Part shown: positions 27,367-35,362 of the stretch, piece after piece | Layout of the letters: each line of letters starts with the position of its first letter | How positions within the stretch are numbered: position 1 is the first letter of the stretch | Assembly: GCA_034428455.1 (NCBI GenBank) | Contig: DAOUHZ010000147.1 | Coordinates: 89,748-153,747 of the forward strand | Reading direction: 5' to 3' | DNA from: Bin87 sp034428455 | GTDB lineage: Bacteria > Chloroflexota > Dehalococcoidia > Lucifugimonadales > UBA3495 | Length of the DNA stretch: 64,000 nucleotides | Program-made: the position numbers and the translations under genes | Notes under the pieces: generated by a model | Told to the model about the DNA's origin: nothing | The model's input: only the letters and a program-made list of their open reading frames with translations | Database searches by the model: none

Positions 27367-28170
27367 TTAGTTCTGGCCCAGGCGCACGGATTTCAGGTAC
27401 GCGGCATTGACCGCGTCGACCAGGGCCGCCGGCACGCCGGCGCGTTCGAGAGCCTGCAAGCCCTCCGCCGTGGTGCCGCCCGGCGAGGTGACCATGTCCT
27501 TGAGCTCGCCGGGGTGCCGGCCGGTTTCGGAAACCAACTGCACGCTTCCCTTCACTGTCTGCAACGCCAGCCGTCGAGACACGTCGCGCGGCAATCCGAC
27601 GTACACGCCGGCGTCGATCAGGGCCTCAACGATGAGGAACACGTATGCCGGGCCGCTGGCGCTGAGCGCGGTCGCCATGTCCAGGTATTTTTCGTCATCG
27701 ACGTAGATCGCATCGCCGATGGTGGAGAGCATGGCGTCGGTGGCTTCCCGATGCGCCTCGCTCACGGAGGACGCACAGGTCCACATCGTCATGCCTTCGC
27801 CGATCTGCGCTGGCGTGTTGGGCATGACTCGGATGATGCCATCGTGTTTCATTCCATTGGCAAGCGAAGTCATCGTGGCGCCGGCCACTATGGACATAAG
27901 CGACTTCCCGCCGCCGAACGAACCGCCGATGTCCGCGTAAACCTTCGGGAGATCCTGCGGCTTCACCGCCAGCGCAACCAGTTCGGATGCGTTGACCACG
28001 GCGCCGTTTTCGCCCGAGACCTCTACCCCATACCGCTCGGCAAGGTAGTCTCGCCGCGCCGGCACCGGCTCTCCCACCATAACGTCGCCAGCTTCGGCGA
28101 CGCCGGCGTTGAGCATCCCGCCCAGGATAGCCTCGGCCATCGTTCCACCGCCGATGAACCCGATATTCAT
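27367..28170 (-). CDS. proC: Pyrroline-5-carboxylate reductase
   Basis: ProC reduces pyrroline-5-carboxylate to proline with NAD(P)H. The 267-residue protein starts MNIGFIGGGTMAEAILGGML with the Rossmann GxGxxA-type loop. It ends with the signature VTSPGGTTAEGLQALERAGV and the dimerisation helix. The start is fixed by homology and by GAGG 10 bases upstream. The stop of the preceding HEPN-like gene lies inside that spacer (GAGGACTAGCGCAATG). Nearly the same junction precedes the HEPN-like gene itself. Confidence 0.95.
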   Translation of the reverse strand: MNIGFIGGGTMAEAILGGMLNAGVAEAGDVMVGEPVPARRDYLAERYGVEVSGENGAVVNASELVALAVKPQDLPKVYADIGGSFGGGKSLMSIVAGATMTSLANGMKHDGIIRVMPNTPAQIGEGMTMWTCASSVSEAHREATDAMLSTIGDAIYVDDEKYLDMATALSASGPAYVFLIVEALIDAGVYVGLPRDVSRRLALQTVKGSVQLVSETGRHPGELKDMVTSPGGTTAEGLQALERAGVPAALVDAVNAAYLKSVRLGQN

Positions 28171-28174
28171 TGCG

Positions 28175-28711
28175 CTAGTCCTCGTTGCCCGCCAAGCCGT
28201 GCTTGCGGGAGAATCCCACATCGGAGGTATCGCCCATTGCCAATTGTTCGTTCCCGGTGAGGCGGCGCAGCCGTCGCAACTGTGTGTTGCTGCTGATCGT
28301 GAACGGACGGGGAGGCATGGCCGTCAGGTCGATCAATGCCTCCATCACCCGCTCAACTCCGTCGATCATTTCGGACAACTCTTCCGGGCTGCGGTGATTT
28401 TCGTAAAAGTTCTCGTGGCCGACGAAGTATGCCAACGAAAGAGCATATGCCTGATCAGTGTCGAAGCCGTATTCCAGCACGAGCTGGCTAAGTACTGCGT
28501 GAACGTCCTGATGGGACTTATGCCGCCAGCCGCGTTGTTCGGCGATGGCTTTCACCGGGTGCACCACGGCGCCCCAAGCTTTCTCACCCGCCTGCAAGCG
28601 GCTGCCATTAGACAGTTCTTCGCGAGCCTGGATGATCATACGCAAGCTGATCCGGAGACGGTCTTCGGTACTTTGAACGCCGTGCGCCGGCAAATCCGGT
28701 GCGGTGGTCAT
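28175..28711 (-). CDS. PaREP1/HEPN-like protein, paralogue B
   Basis: The 178-residue helical protein shares with the gene at 23083 the block LQAGEKAWGAVVHPVKAIAEQRGWRHKSHQDV and a later NFYENHRSPEEL. The RGWRHKSH segment again fits the RX4-6H spacing of HEPN proteins, but catalysis is unproven. It lies between pdxA (4-base gap) and proC (4-base gap) in one transcription unit, an odd place for a toxin-like protein. The start MTTAPDLPAHG follows GAGGGTTAGCGCA, in which TAG is the pdxA stop. Longer in-frame versions overlap pdxA extensively. Confidence 0.66.
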   Translation of the reverse strand: MTTAPDLPAHGVQSTEDRLRISLRMIIQAREELSNGSRLQAGEKAWGAVVHPVKAIAEQRGWRHKSHQDVHAVLSQLVLEYGFDTDQAYALSLAYFVGHENFYENHRSPEELSEMIDGVERVMEALIDLTAMPPRPFTISSNTQLRRLRRLTGNEQLAMGDTSDVGFSRKHGLAGNED

Positions 28712-28715
28712 TGCG

Positions 28716-29759
28716 CTAACCCTCGCCCCAGCCGTCCGTGAGGCCGTCGCCCCGGGCGAAAGCCACTGCCATACGGATCGATTCCACCATTGACGTGTGG
28801 TCGGCCAGGTTCTTGCCGGCGATGTCGAACGCCGTTCCGTGGTCAACCGACGTCCGAATGAACGGCAGCCCGAGGTTGGCGGTGATGCTCTCTTCGAAGC
28901 CGTACACCTTGACCGGGATGTGCCCCTGGTCGTGGTACATGCAAAGGGTCACGTCGTACCGGTCTTGGATCGCCTGGTGGAAGATGATATCTGCCGGCAC
29001 CGGCCCGATGGCGTTGATGCCTTCGCTCTGCGCCTGCTGCACCGCCGGCGCGATCTCTTCCGCTTCCTCGCTCCCCAGCAGCCCGCCGTCGCTGCCGTGC
29101 GGGTTCAACGCGGCGACGCCGATGCGAGGATTCGCAAATCCCCACTTGCGGAAGTTGTCGTCGGTGAGCCTCAGGTAGTCGAGGATCCGGTCCTTCTTCA
29201 CGTAATCGCAGGCTACGCGCAGTGACCGGTGCGTTGTCAGGTGCACCACCCGCAGGTTCTTGGCCATCAGCATGGTGGCGACGGTCTTCGCGCCCGAAAG
29301 TTCCTGGAGCAACTCCATGTGCCCGATGGCTTCGTATCCGGCCAGCGCGGCGGCTTCCTTGTTCAGCGGAGCCGTCGCCAGGCCGTCGACCACACCGGCC
29401 ATTGCCAACTGTCCGGCCTTGCTGACCCACTCCATGGCCGCCCTGCCACACGGTACGCTCAGCTGTCCGACGGTGATGTCCTCGGGATTAAGGTTCCCGA
29501 TGTCCACCACGTCCACCACCGCAGGATTGTCGCCGGCCGAAGTGGGGTCGTCGGTGTGGTTGATCCCCATCGGAAGTCCGGTCAACCGGGCCGCCTCTTC
29601 CATCGCATGGACATTGCCCACCACCACGGGTCGACACGCAGCGTACACCCGCGGATCGGCCAGCGCCTTGACCACCACCTCCGGCCCGATGCCGCAGGGG
29701 TCGCCCATAGTGATCGCAATGGCCGGTCGCATCGTTTCGTTTTCCGTCCCTGATACCAT
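28716..29759 (-). CDS. pdxA: 4-hydroxythreonine-4-phosphate dehydrogenase family (PdxA/PdxA2)
   Basis: PdxA oxidises 4-phosphohydroxy-L-threonine in the DXP-dependent pyridoxal phosphate pathway. PdxA2 relatives act on phosphorylated threonate or erythronate. Landmarks are IAITMGDPCGIGPE, the metal-binding histidines of GHMELLQEL, LTTHRSLR and MYHDQGHIPVKVYG, and the C-terminal VDHGTAFDIAGK. GHMEL replaces the GHTE-type sequence of classical PdxA, so the PdxA2 activity cannot be excluded. No DUF1537 kinase, the usual PdxA2 partner, is adjacent. The start at MVSGTENETM is chosen for its upstream AGGCGTG, with MRPAIAITM 27 bases later as the alternative. It heads the pdxA-HEPN-proC unit. Confidence 0.88.
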   Translation of the reverse strand: MVSGTENETMRPAIAITMGDPCGIGPEVVVKALADPRVYAACRPVVVGNVHAMEEAARLTGLPMGINHTDDPTSAGDNPAVVDVVDIGNLNPEDITVGQLSVPCGRAAMEWVSKAGQLAMAGVVDGLATAPLNKEAAALAGYEAIGHMELLQELSGAKTVATMLMAKNLRVVHLTTHRSLRVACDYVKKDRILDYLRLTDDNFRKWGFANPRIGVAALNPHGSDGGLLGSEEAEEIAPAVQQAQSEGINAIGPVPADIIFHQAIQDRYDVTLCMYHDQGHIPVKVYGFEESITANLGLPFIRTSVDHGTAFDIAGKNLADHTSMVESIRMAVAFARGDGLTDGWGEG

Positions 29760-29808
29760 TTCACGCCTCATCCGTCAGTGCGATTTGCGCCCGGCCGATT
29801 GGCGGCAA

Positions 29809-29817
29809 ATTATAGCA
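29809..29817 (-). promoter_or_regulatory. Extended -10 promoter for the pdxA operon
   Basis: TGC-TATAAT on the minus strand, a perfect extended -10 box, lies 50 bases before the pdxA start. It closely resembles the TGC-TATACT before the FakA-like gene. A weak TTTTCA lies 15 bp upstream of it. Confidence 0.55.
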
Positions 29818-29930
29818 CGCGGGCCGCGCTGAAAAGCCGCTGCTTTTCCGAGGTGGGTTGCCCAGATAAGGCGAACCTCTTAAACTTGCGGCACAAATCC
29901 GCTTTTGACTTGGCACTGTCAGGAGGCGCC

Positions 29931-30467
29931 ATGGCCTCACCAGAAAATTTCGAGCAGGACCGCGGCAAATTGATTGAGGCCGTGATTTACCTGAGCGAGC
30001 TGTCCATTGACGACCCCGAGTTTGGCCTGCCCAAATTGACCAAGATGCTCTATTACGCTGATTGCGAGTCCTATATGGAGTACGGTCAGCCTATCACCGG
30101 AACCACTTACCTCCATTTTCCCCACGGCCCCTATCCGGAGAACTGGTACCAGATAAGGGAACGGATGGAGCAGGATGGCGACGTGGAGGTACTCCACGAT
30201 ACCGCCGCTGGAGGGTATCACAACTACTGGTTGCTGCCTCTCCGCCCGCCTGACTTGGAACGGCTCACCCTCGAAGACCGCAAGGCGTTGGAGGCGCAAG
30301 TGAAGCGTTTTGCCGGCTTCAACGCCGCGGGCATCGAGCAATACTCCCGCCAGGACATCGGCTGGCGGGCCACTGAAGATGGGCAACCAATCTCATACGA
30401 ATTGGCTGGCGTCTTCGCTCCAACGCCGAGCGTGCGCGAATTCCGAGAATCCCGAGTCGCTAGCTAA
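29931..30467 (+). CDS. Panacea-domain (DUF4065, SocA-like) protein
   Basis: The 178-residue protein has the Panacea pattern: KLIEAVIYLSEL at the N-terminus, then LPKLTKMLYYADCESYMEYGQPITGTTYLHFPHGPYP, the conserved YY-D and HGP segment. Panacea domains occur in Caulobacter SocA and as the neutralising part of many toxin-antitoxin pairs. An AGGAGG site precedes the ATG. No toxin gene follows on the same strand. The next gene converges and overlaps its end by 8 bases. Confidence 0.8.
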   Translation: MASPENFEQDRGKLIEAVIYLSELSIDDPEFGLPKLTKMLYYADCESYMEYGQPITGTTYLHFPHGPYPENWYQIRERMEQDGDVEVLHDTAAGGYHNYWLLPLRPPDLERLTLEDRKALEAQVKRFAGFNAAGIEQYSRQDIGWRATEDGQPISYELAGVFAPTPSVREFRESRVAS

Positions 30468-30855
30468 CTTTCCTCGCTCCCAGCAGCCAAACGGTGACGT
30501 CATCTTCTATGATTTCGTAGCGGATTTCTATCCTACCGTGGCGATTAGCAGCAGAACGGGGAAACCCGATGCGTCTGACGTTATCAGGCTCTCCTGGGAT
30601 AAGTGCTCCGGTCATGGGATACTCCGACAATCGCCTTTTTATGCCTTCAAGCGTAGCAGGATCCGCCATCTGATTAATCCAACCTTCAATGATACCGCTC
30701 CGCCAATCCGACTGAAAGGATTCCCGCTCCGCGACCGAATACCGACCTCGCTGGTGTGGAATCACTACCCCGCATCTCCATTTCGCATCGTTTGACCATC
30801 GCCGAAATCCAACAAGCCAGAGCGGATTATCATCCGCCCCGGCCCGGTCGGTCAT
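30460..30855 (-). CDS. Unknown protein coupled to nrdJ
   Basis: The 131-residue protein has its ATG overlapping the nrdJ stop (ATGA), so it is probably co-translated with nrdJ. It ends GRIEIRYEIIEDDVTVWLLGARKV, a strand pattern vaguely like the C-terminal part of RelE/ParE toxins, but the rest has no motif I can name. The tail-to-tail overlap with the Panacea gene is suggestive of a toxin/antitoxin link, though convergent pairs are atypical. GC is lower by eye than in its neighbours. Confidence 0.6.
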   Translation of the reverse strand: MTDRAGADDNPLWLVGFRRWSNDAKWRCGVVIPHQRGRYSVAERESFQSDWRSGIIEGWINQMADPATLEGIKRRLSEYPMTGALIPGEPDNVRRIGFPRSAANRHGRIEIRYEIIEDDVTVWLLGARKVS

Positions 30856-33800
30856 TCGCACTTGTTCCACCCGCACGAATAGCAGCTCAGGCAGCCCTCC
30901 TGGTTAACCACGCCTCCATTGCACTCCGGGCATCGCTGGGAAAAGCCCGTCGGATACATTGGCGCTGGCGTATGACCGTTGATACCGTTCTCCGTGGGCC
31001 CCCCGGCCAGGCTCAATTGCACGCCGGCAGGCGCGCTGTTCAGCGCATCGCCGCCATTGGCGATCTTGTCCAGCACCAGGGCCACCGCGTCGGGGCCGGA
31101 TCCCACCAGCACGCCATCGTCCCACGCCGGGCAGCACGTTATCCCACGCAATTGCCGGGTGACTTCGCTGGGATCGATGCCCCCACGCAGCGCCAGCGAT
31201 ACCAGCCGTGAAACTGCCTCCAGCAGCGCAGCATCGCATCCGCCGGCCTTGCCCATGGCGCCGAACACTTCAAAGGGCATCCCGTTGGAATCCATGTTCA
31301 CGGTGACGTACATGTTGCCGTGTCCGGTCCGCACCCGTTCCGTGATGCCGTGGATCTGACGGGGTCGGCGCCGGGGCGCCCGGTGGCCGAGCCCGATGAT
31401 CTTCACGGCGTCCGGGTCGTCAGCGTCAGCCGGATTATCGGCTTCGGATGTTTCTCCGCTAGTGCCGGTGCTCAACACCTGCTCAGACTTGCTGCCGTCG
31501 CGGTAAACGGTGATCCCTTTGCATCCCAGGGTGTAGGCGGACCGGTAGGCCTCCGCCACGTCTTCCACTGTCGCCTCGCTGGGGAAGTTGATGGTCTTGG
31601 ACACCGCGTTGTCCGTGTATTCCTGGAAGGCCGCCTGCATCCGCACGTGCCACCGGGGATCGATGTCGTGGGACACCCGGAACACGCTCTTGACCCATTC
31701 CGGCACGTCCAGGTCCTCCAGCGAGCCGACGCTGGCCAACTGCTCCATGAGTTCCGGCGTGTAAAACCCTTCGTGGCGAGCCACCGCTTCCAGGAAGGCG
31801 TTCCCCTCCACCAGGCGAGTGTTGTCCATCACGTTCCGCACGTAGGACAGGGCGAACAGCGGCTCAATCCCGCTGGATGCCCCGGCGATGATGCTGATCG
31901 TTCCCGTTGGCGCAATGGTCACCGGCGCCGAGTTGCGCATGGGCGAGGAATCCGGGCCCTTGTTGTACGCGCTGTTTTCCCATTCCGGGAAGGGGCCCCG
32001 GGACTCGGCAAGTTCGCACGAAGCCCGGTAAGTCTCTTCCCGGATGAACTTCATCACCTCGCGGGCCAGTTCCAGGGCTTCCTCGCTGTCGTAGGGCACG
32101 CCTATCTGGATCAGCAGGTCCGACCATCCCATGACGCCCAGGCCGATACGGCGCGTCCGCCGGCTCATGTCCGCGATTTCCTGGATCGGATAGTCGTTCA
32201 TGTCGATCACGCAGTCGAGCATGTGCACCGCCGTCGTGATCACTTCGCTCATCCGTTCCCAGTCGACTTCAACGTCGTCCGCCGTGTAGCGAACCATGCG
32301 CGTCAGGTTCAGCGAACCCAGGTTGCAGGATTCGTAGGGCAGCAGCGGCTGCTCTCCGCAGTTGTGGACGTAGAACCCGTTTGCGTCGAACGCGTTTACC
32401 CCGGGAACCGCCACGTCGAACACGTCCTCGTGATTGTCGGCTTCTATCTCGGTGACGCGGGCCATGAAAGACCTATCGTTGTCTGGAGTTTGCGAAAGTT
32501 CAAGCCACCGCTCAAAGCCCTCCGGCTTGACGACGGCGTTGAATCTGTCGAAATGCTCGTTGGCAACTAGTAGCTCCGGGTAACCTTCCCCATACCAAAT
32601 GCTGGACTTTATAGCCAGTCGCAGCAACATCCGTTGCAAACCCTGCAAGATCGTTTCATCTGCCTCGCGGGGAGCAATGTTGATGCACTTCGGGTTTTTA
32701 CCAGTGTGCTCCTTGTGGCGAAGGGACAGCCCCCTGAAAAATCCGATGTAGAACTCCCCGGATGTGCGCTCCAGATCAGGAGTCACATCTGGACACTTCG
32801 GGTCGATTTTCAAACACTGTCTGATTTCGCCGAGAAGCGCCTGCTCTTGAGATGTGGGTTCTTGCGGATCCTTTTTGGCGCGACGCGTGTGAGGGTCGAC
32901 AATTATGCGATGTGGGTTCTTCATAAAGAACCTTCCCATCAAGATGCCTTCCTCCTCACCGTATTGACCATGCCATTGAGCAGAGTCGCAATGGGAGTTC
33001 AGCCTGACGACATCGCCCTTTTGCAATTCACCAGCCCTTTGCCATCCTCGGTCAGTCATCACCGGATGGTCGGCGGTGAGGCGAAGGGTGTAGCCTTCTC
33101 GGGTGGCAATCTTGATTAAGGCCCGGTGGCCTGTAGGGAAGAATCCCCGTCCGTCGGTGTTGTGGCCCCGGCCGTCAACCATCGCCTCGAACGGGACACC
33201 CACCAGTTCCCTGACTTGACGCGGCCCATCCGAGGTTTGCACCCAGGTGTCGGCCGTCACGCAAGGATTGGTCGATTCGATATCCCCCAGCTGCGGGTTG
33301 GGATTGTCGCGGTTGATGCGATCCAGGAACACGATGCCGGGGTCGCCGGTGCGCCAGGCCAGCTCGGTCATCTGCCGAAACACTTCCCCGGCGTTCAGCT
33401 GCCCGTCAACCTGCCCGGTGCGCGGATTTATAAGATCGTAATCCTCTCCCTTTTCCGCCTTGACCATGAAGTCTTCCGTGACCGCCACCGAGATGTTGAA
33501 GTTGCTCAGATGGGTTCCGTCTTCTTTGGACCTGATGAACCGGAGCACGTCGGGGTGCGTCACGTGCAGGATGCCCATGTTGGCGCCCCGGCGGGTGCCG
33601 CCCTGCTTGACCACGTCGGTCGCCGCATCGAAAGCGTTGATGAAGCTCACCGGGCCCGACGCCACTCCTCCGGTGGAACCGACGACGTCGCCCTCCGGGC
33701 GCAGGCGCGAAAAGGCAAAGCCCGTGCCGCCGCCGCTCTTATGGATCAGGGCCGTTTCCTTCACCTTGGTGAAGATGGAATCGAGCGAATCCTCCACCGG

Positions 33801-34187
33801 CAGCACGAAGCACGCCGACAGTTGTTGCAGTTCACGCCCGGCGTTCATCAAAGTTGGTGAGTTGGGGAGGAACTCCAGCCGGCGCATCACCCGGTAGAAC
33901 CGCTCCTCCACCGCGGCGCGCTCCGCTTCGGTCGCCCCGTATTCCAGCTCCGATTGGGACAGGTTGTGCGCCACCCGGCGGAACATCCCTTCGGGGTCTT
34001 CCAGCACGTTCCCTTCCCGGTCCTTGGAAAGATACCGACGCTGCAGCACGACCCTCGCGTTATCCGTCAGGGTCCCGTTGCGATCGTTGTACTCGCCGGC
34101 TATGCCGGCCTCGACCATTGCGTCGCGTATGCGCCGCCTCACCGAATCAGCCCTGCCTGCCGGTTCAATTCCCGTAGCCGTTGCCAC
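30852..34187 (-). CDS. nrdJ: B12-dependent (class II) ribonucleotide reductase precursor containing an intein
   Basis: NrdJ reduces ribonucleotides to deoxyribonucleotides using adenosylcobalamin to make the active-site thiyl radical, with no need for oxygen. The precursor is 1111 residues, 301 of them intein, leaving an 810-residue enzyme. Landmarks are SPTLMNAGRELQQLSACFVLPVEDS, SGGGTGFAFSRLRP, the active-site NP/CGEQPLLPYESCNLGSLNL split by the intein, and APTGTISIIAGASSGIEP. A C-terminal CPEC...CLSCYSCGWNKC zinc/redox tail follows. The GTG start at 34187 is chosen because GGGAGG lies 8 bases upstream. A TTG 24 bases earlier has no such site. Its repressor gene nrdR is about 1.2 kb upstream on the same strand. 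Confidence 0.95.
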   Translation of the reverse strand: MATATGIEPAGRADSVRRRIRDAMVEAGIAGEYNDRNGTLTDNARVVLQRRYLSKDREGNVLEDPEGMFRRVAHNLSQSELEYGATEAERAAVEERFYRVMRRLEFLPNSPTLMNAGRELQQLSACFVLPVEDSLDSIFTKVKETALIHKSGGGTGFAFSRLRPEGDVVGSTGGVASGPVSFINAFDAATDVVKQGGTRRGANMGILHVTHPDVLRFIRSKEDGTHLSNFNISVAVTEDFMVKAEKGEDYDLINPRTGQVDGQLNAGEVFRQMTELAWRTGDPGIVFLDRINRDNPNPQLGDIESTNPCVTADTWVQTSDGPRQVRELVGVPFEAMVDGRGHNTDGRGFFPTGHRALIKIATREGYTLRLTADHPVMTDRGWQRAGELQKGDVVRLNSHCDSAQWHGQYGEEEGILMGRFFMKNPHRIIVDPHTRRAKKDPQEPTSQEQALLGEIRQCLKIDPKCPDVTPDLERTSGEFYIGFFRGLSLRHKEHTGKNPKCINIAPREADETILQGLQRMLLRLAIKSSIWYGEGYPELLVANEHFDRFNAVVKPEGFERWLELSQTPDNDRSFMARVTEIEADNHEDVFDVAVPGVNAFDANGFYVHNCGEQPLLPYESCNLGSLNLTRMVRYTADDVEVDWERMSEVITTAVHMLDCVIDMNDYPIQEIADMSRRTRRIGLGVMGWSDLLIQIGVPYDSEEALELAREVMKFIREETYRASCELAESRGPFPEWENSAYNKGPDSSPMRNSAPVTIAPTGTISIIAGASSGIEPLFALSYVRNVMDNTRLVEGNAFLEAVARHEGFYTPELMEQLASVGSLEDLDVPEWVKSVFRVSHDIDPRWHVRMQAAFQEYTDNAVSKTINFPSEATVEDVAEAYRSAYTLGCKGITVYRDGSKSEQVLSTGTSGETSEADNPADADDPDAVKIIGLGHRAPRRRPRQIHGITERVRTGHGNMYVTVNMDSNGMPFEVFGAMGKAGGCDAALLEAVSRLVSLALRGGIDPSEVTRQLRGITCCPAWDDGVLVGSGPDAVALVLDKIANGGDALNSAPAGVQLSLAGGPTENGINGHTPAPMYPTGFSQRCPECNGGVVNQEGCLSCYSCGWNKCE
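32361..33263 (-). other. Intein in NrdJ (301 residues), endonuclease domain degenerate
   Basis: The in-frame insertion begins CVTADTW and ends ANGFYVHN, immediately followed by Cys+1 of the host sequence CGEQPLLP. Block A is the N-terminal Cys. Block B is LTADHPVMTDRGW (intein residues 62-74, with the TxxH His66). Blocks F and G are DVFDVAVPGVNAFDANGFYVHN with penultimate His300 and terminal Asn301, so splicing residues are complete. Two LAGLIDADG-like helices can be traced (GILMGRFF at 106-113 and FYIGFFRGLS at 171-180), but the catalytic acids are gone, so homing activity is probably lost. GC is lower than in the surrounding exteins. The insertion sits at the known RNR intein site before the catalytic cysteine. 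Confidence 0.95.
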
Positions 34188-34367
34188 CGCAAGTACCTCC
34201 CGTAAATTCAACTATATTGATCAAACTTATGATTAACAGATAAAGAACGACGATTTGCATGGGCGTACCGTGCACCGCTGTAGTCTAAACGATCAACCTT
34301 CTCGCGCGCCGGGGTCTATCGAATTGATACGGCGGGACGCCGGCGCGCCAACGCCCCGCCTCAACGA

Positions 34368-34940
34368 TCAGATTGTTACGACCTCGCTCTGCCTGCTCAC
34401 ATCCTTGAGTCGTGCGGACAAGTCCAGATCGAACCGCAATCCTTTGTAGAAGTACAGCACCGGCGTCTCTCGCTCCGGCCGCAGGTCTAATCCGACCAGC
34501 GCAGCCGTTGCGTCCTGCACGCGATGCCAGACTCCTTCCTCACCCGGGGTTCCCCTGGTGACCAGGCGCACCACCCCGGAAGTCATGCTGATTCCCAACC
34601 GGGTCAGCGTGTCCGCTATCAGGTCTGCGAAATCCCGCAGGGCTCCGTAGGCGTACTGGTGTCCGGCGGTCACGCGCAGCGTCAGTCCGGTGGGCGTGTT
34701 CCGACAGTTGGTCACCGGAAACGCGGATCGCAGCCGTTGGGTAATCTCGGCCCCGGCCCCTTCAGGGCACGGGCCGCAGTGGATCTCTACGTTGTAATGC
34801 ACCGAATGTTGCATTTCTTCAGGCTCCCAAGCGACAGGCTCATACTGGAGTTGAGTAGTCGGCATCCGACGCGGCGGAACAACGCCCGCCGCCGTCGGCC
34901 GTCCCAAACGGTGGACGCTTTTACGCGATGAGGTCATCAT
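34368..34940 (-). CDS. Unknown protein upstream of nrdJ
   Basis: The frame codes for up to 190 residues with a globular C-terminal half (GLTLRVTAGHQYAYGALRDFADLIADTLTRLGI) and a CGPC pair at about residue 55-58 (IHCGPCPEG). No family is recognised. It overlaps the preceding small gene by 20 bases. The start is uncertain: the first ATG has GGGAGG directly against it, which is too close, while an ATG at 34814 (MQHSVHYNVEI) has GGGAG at normal spacing and would give 148 residues. Position between nrdR and nrdJ on one strand suggests co-transcription. Confidence 0.6.
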   Translation of the reverse strand: MMTSSRKSVHRLGRPTAAGVVPPRRMPTTQLQYEPVAWEPEEMQHSVHYNVEIHCGPCPEGAGAEITQRLRSAFPVTNCRNTPTGLTLRVTAGHQYAYGALRDFADLIADTLTRLGISMTSGVVRLVTRGTPGEEGVWHRVQDATAALVGLDLRPERETPVLYFYKGLRFDLDLSARLKDVSRQSEVVTI

Positions 34941-35178
34941 CCTCCCGCTGCGCCGGCAATGCCGCCCAGCAACTCACCAGGCACGCCCGGGCCTCTCGGT
35001 CCAGGTCATCCTGAAGCTCGGCAAAGGGGTTCGGAATCCACGAGTCGCCATTGTCCGCGTCGGCGGTTTCCCAGTCCGACGGGACCCACATCTTCCGCAG
35101 CATCTCCTCCATGTCGTGGACCCGGTTGTTGTGGGTCAACAGCCTTGTGAAGGCGGAGTATTGTACGGTGCTGCTCAT
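34921..35178 (-). CDS. Small acidic unknown protein between nrdR and nrdJ
   Basis: The 85-residue protein begins MSSTVQYSAFTRLL and contains MEEMLRKMWVPSDWETADADNGDSW, ending in an acidic DDDLIA. It is soluble and has no recognised domain. GGGAGG lies 14 bases upstream of this ATG. A GTG 15 bases further upstream would overlap the site. Its end overlaps the next gene by 20 bases. Coding status rests on the ribosome-binding site and gene packing. Confidence 0.5.
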   Translation of the reverse strand: MSSTVQYSAFTRLLTHNNRVHDMEEMLRKMWVPSDWETADADNGDSWIPNPFAELQDDLDREARACLVSCWAALPAQREDDDLIA

Positions 35179-35362
35179 GATGGTGTTGAACACCTCCCTT
35201 TGGGTTTGGTATGGCGAGCAGGTGGCAATTGCCCTTTTGGTTTGACCGGGACGCCCGGCGATGGTGGCGATGCCGGAGCGTCCTTGAGTCCATAAGTTGA
35301 TACGCCTTGATGCGATCCACAGATCACGTCCTCGTTAACGCAAGGTCTGGCCCGTGGTTCGC

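Noticed and set aside
34207..34224. Single NrdR-box-like site at the nrdJ start
   Set aside because: Only about half the consensus matches and there is no partner site at 31-32 bp. Kept only as a remark.
35179..35362. Possible cobalamin riboswitch or other leader RNA downstream of nrdR
   Set aside because: A GGCAATTGCC palindrome and a CCGGG/CCCGG hairpin are present, but no cobalamin-box or other riboswitch core could be matched.
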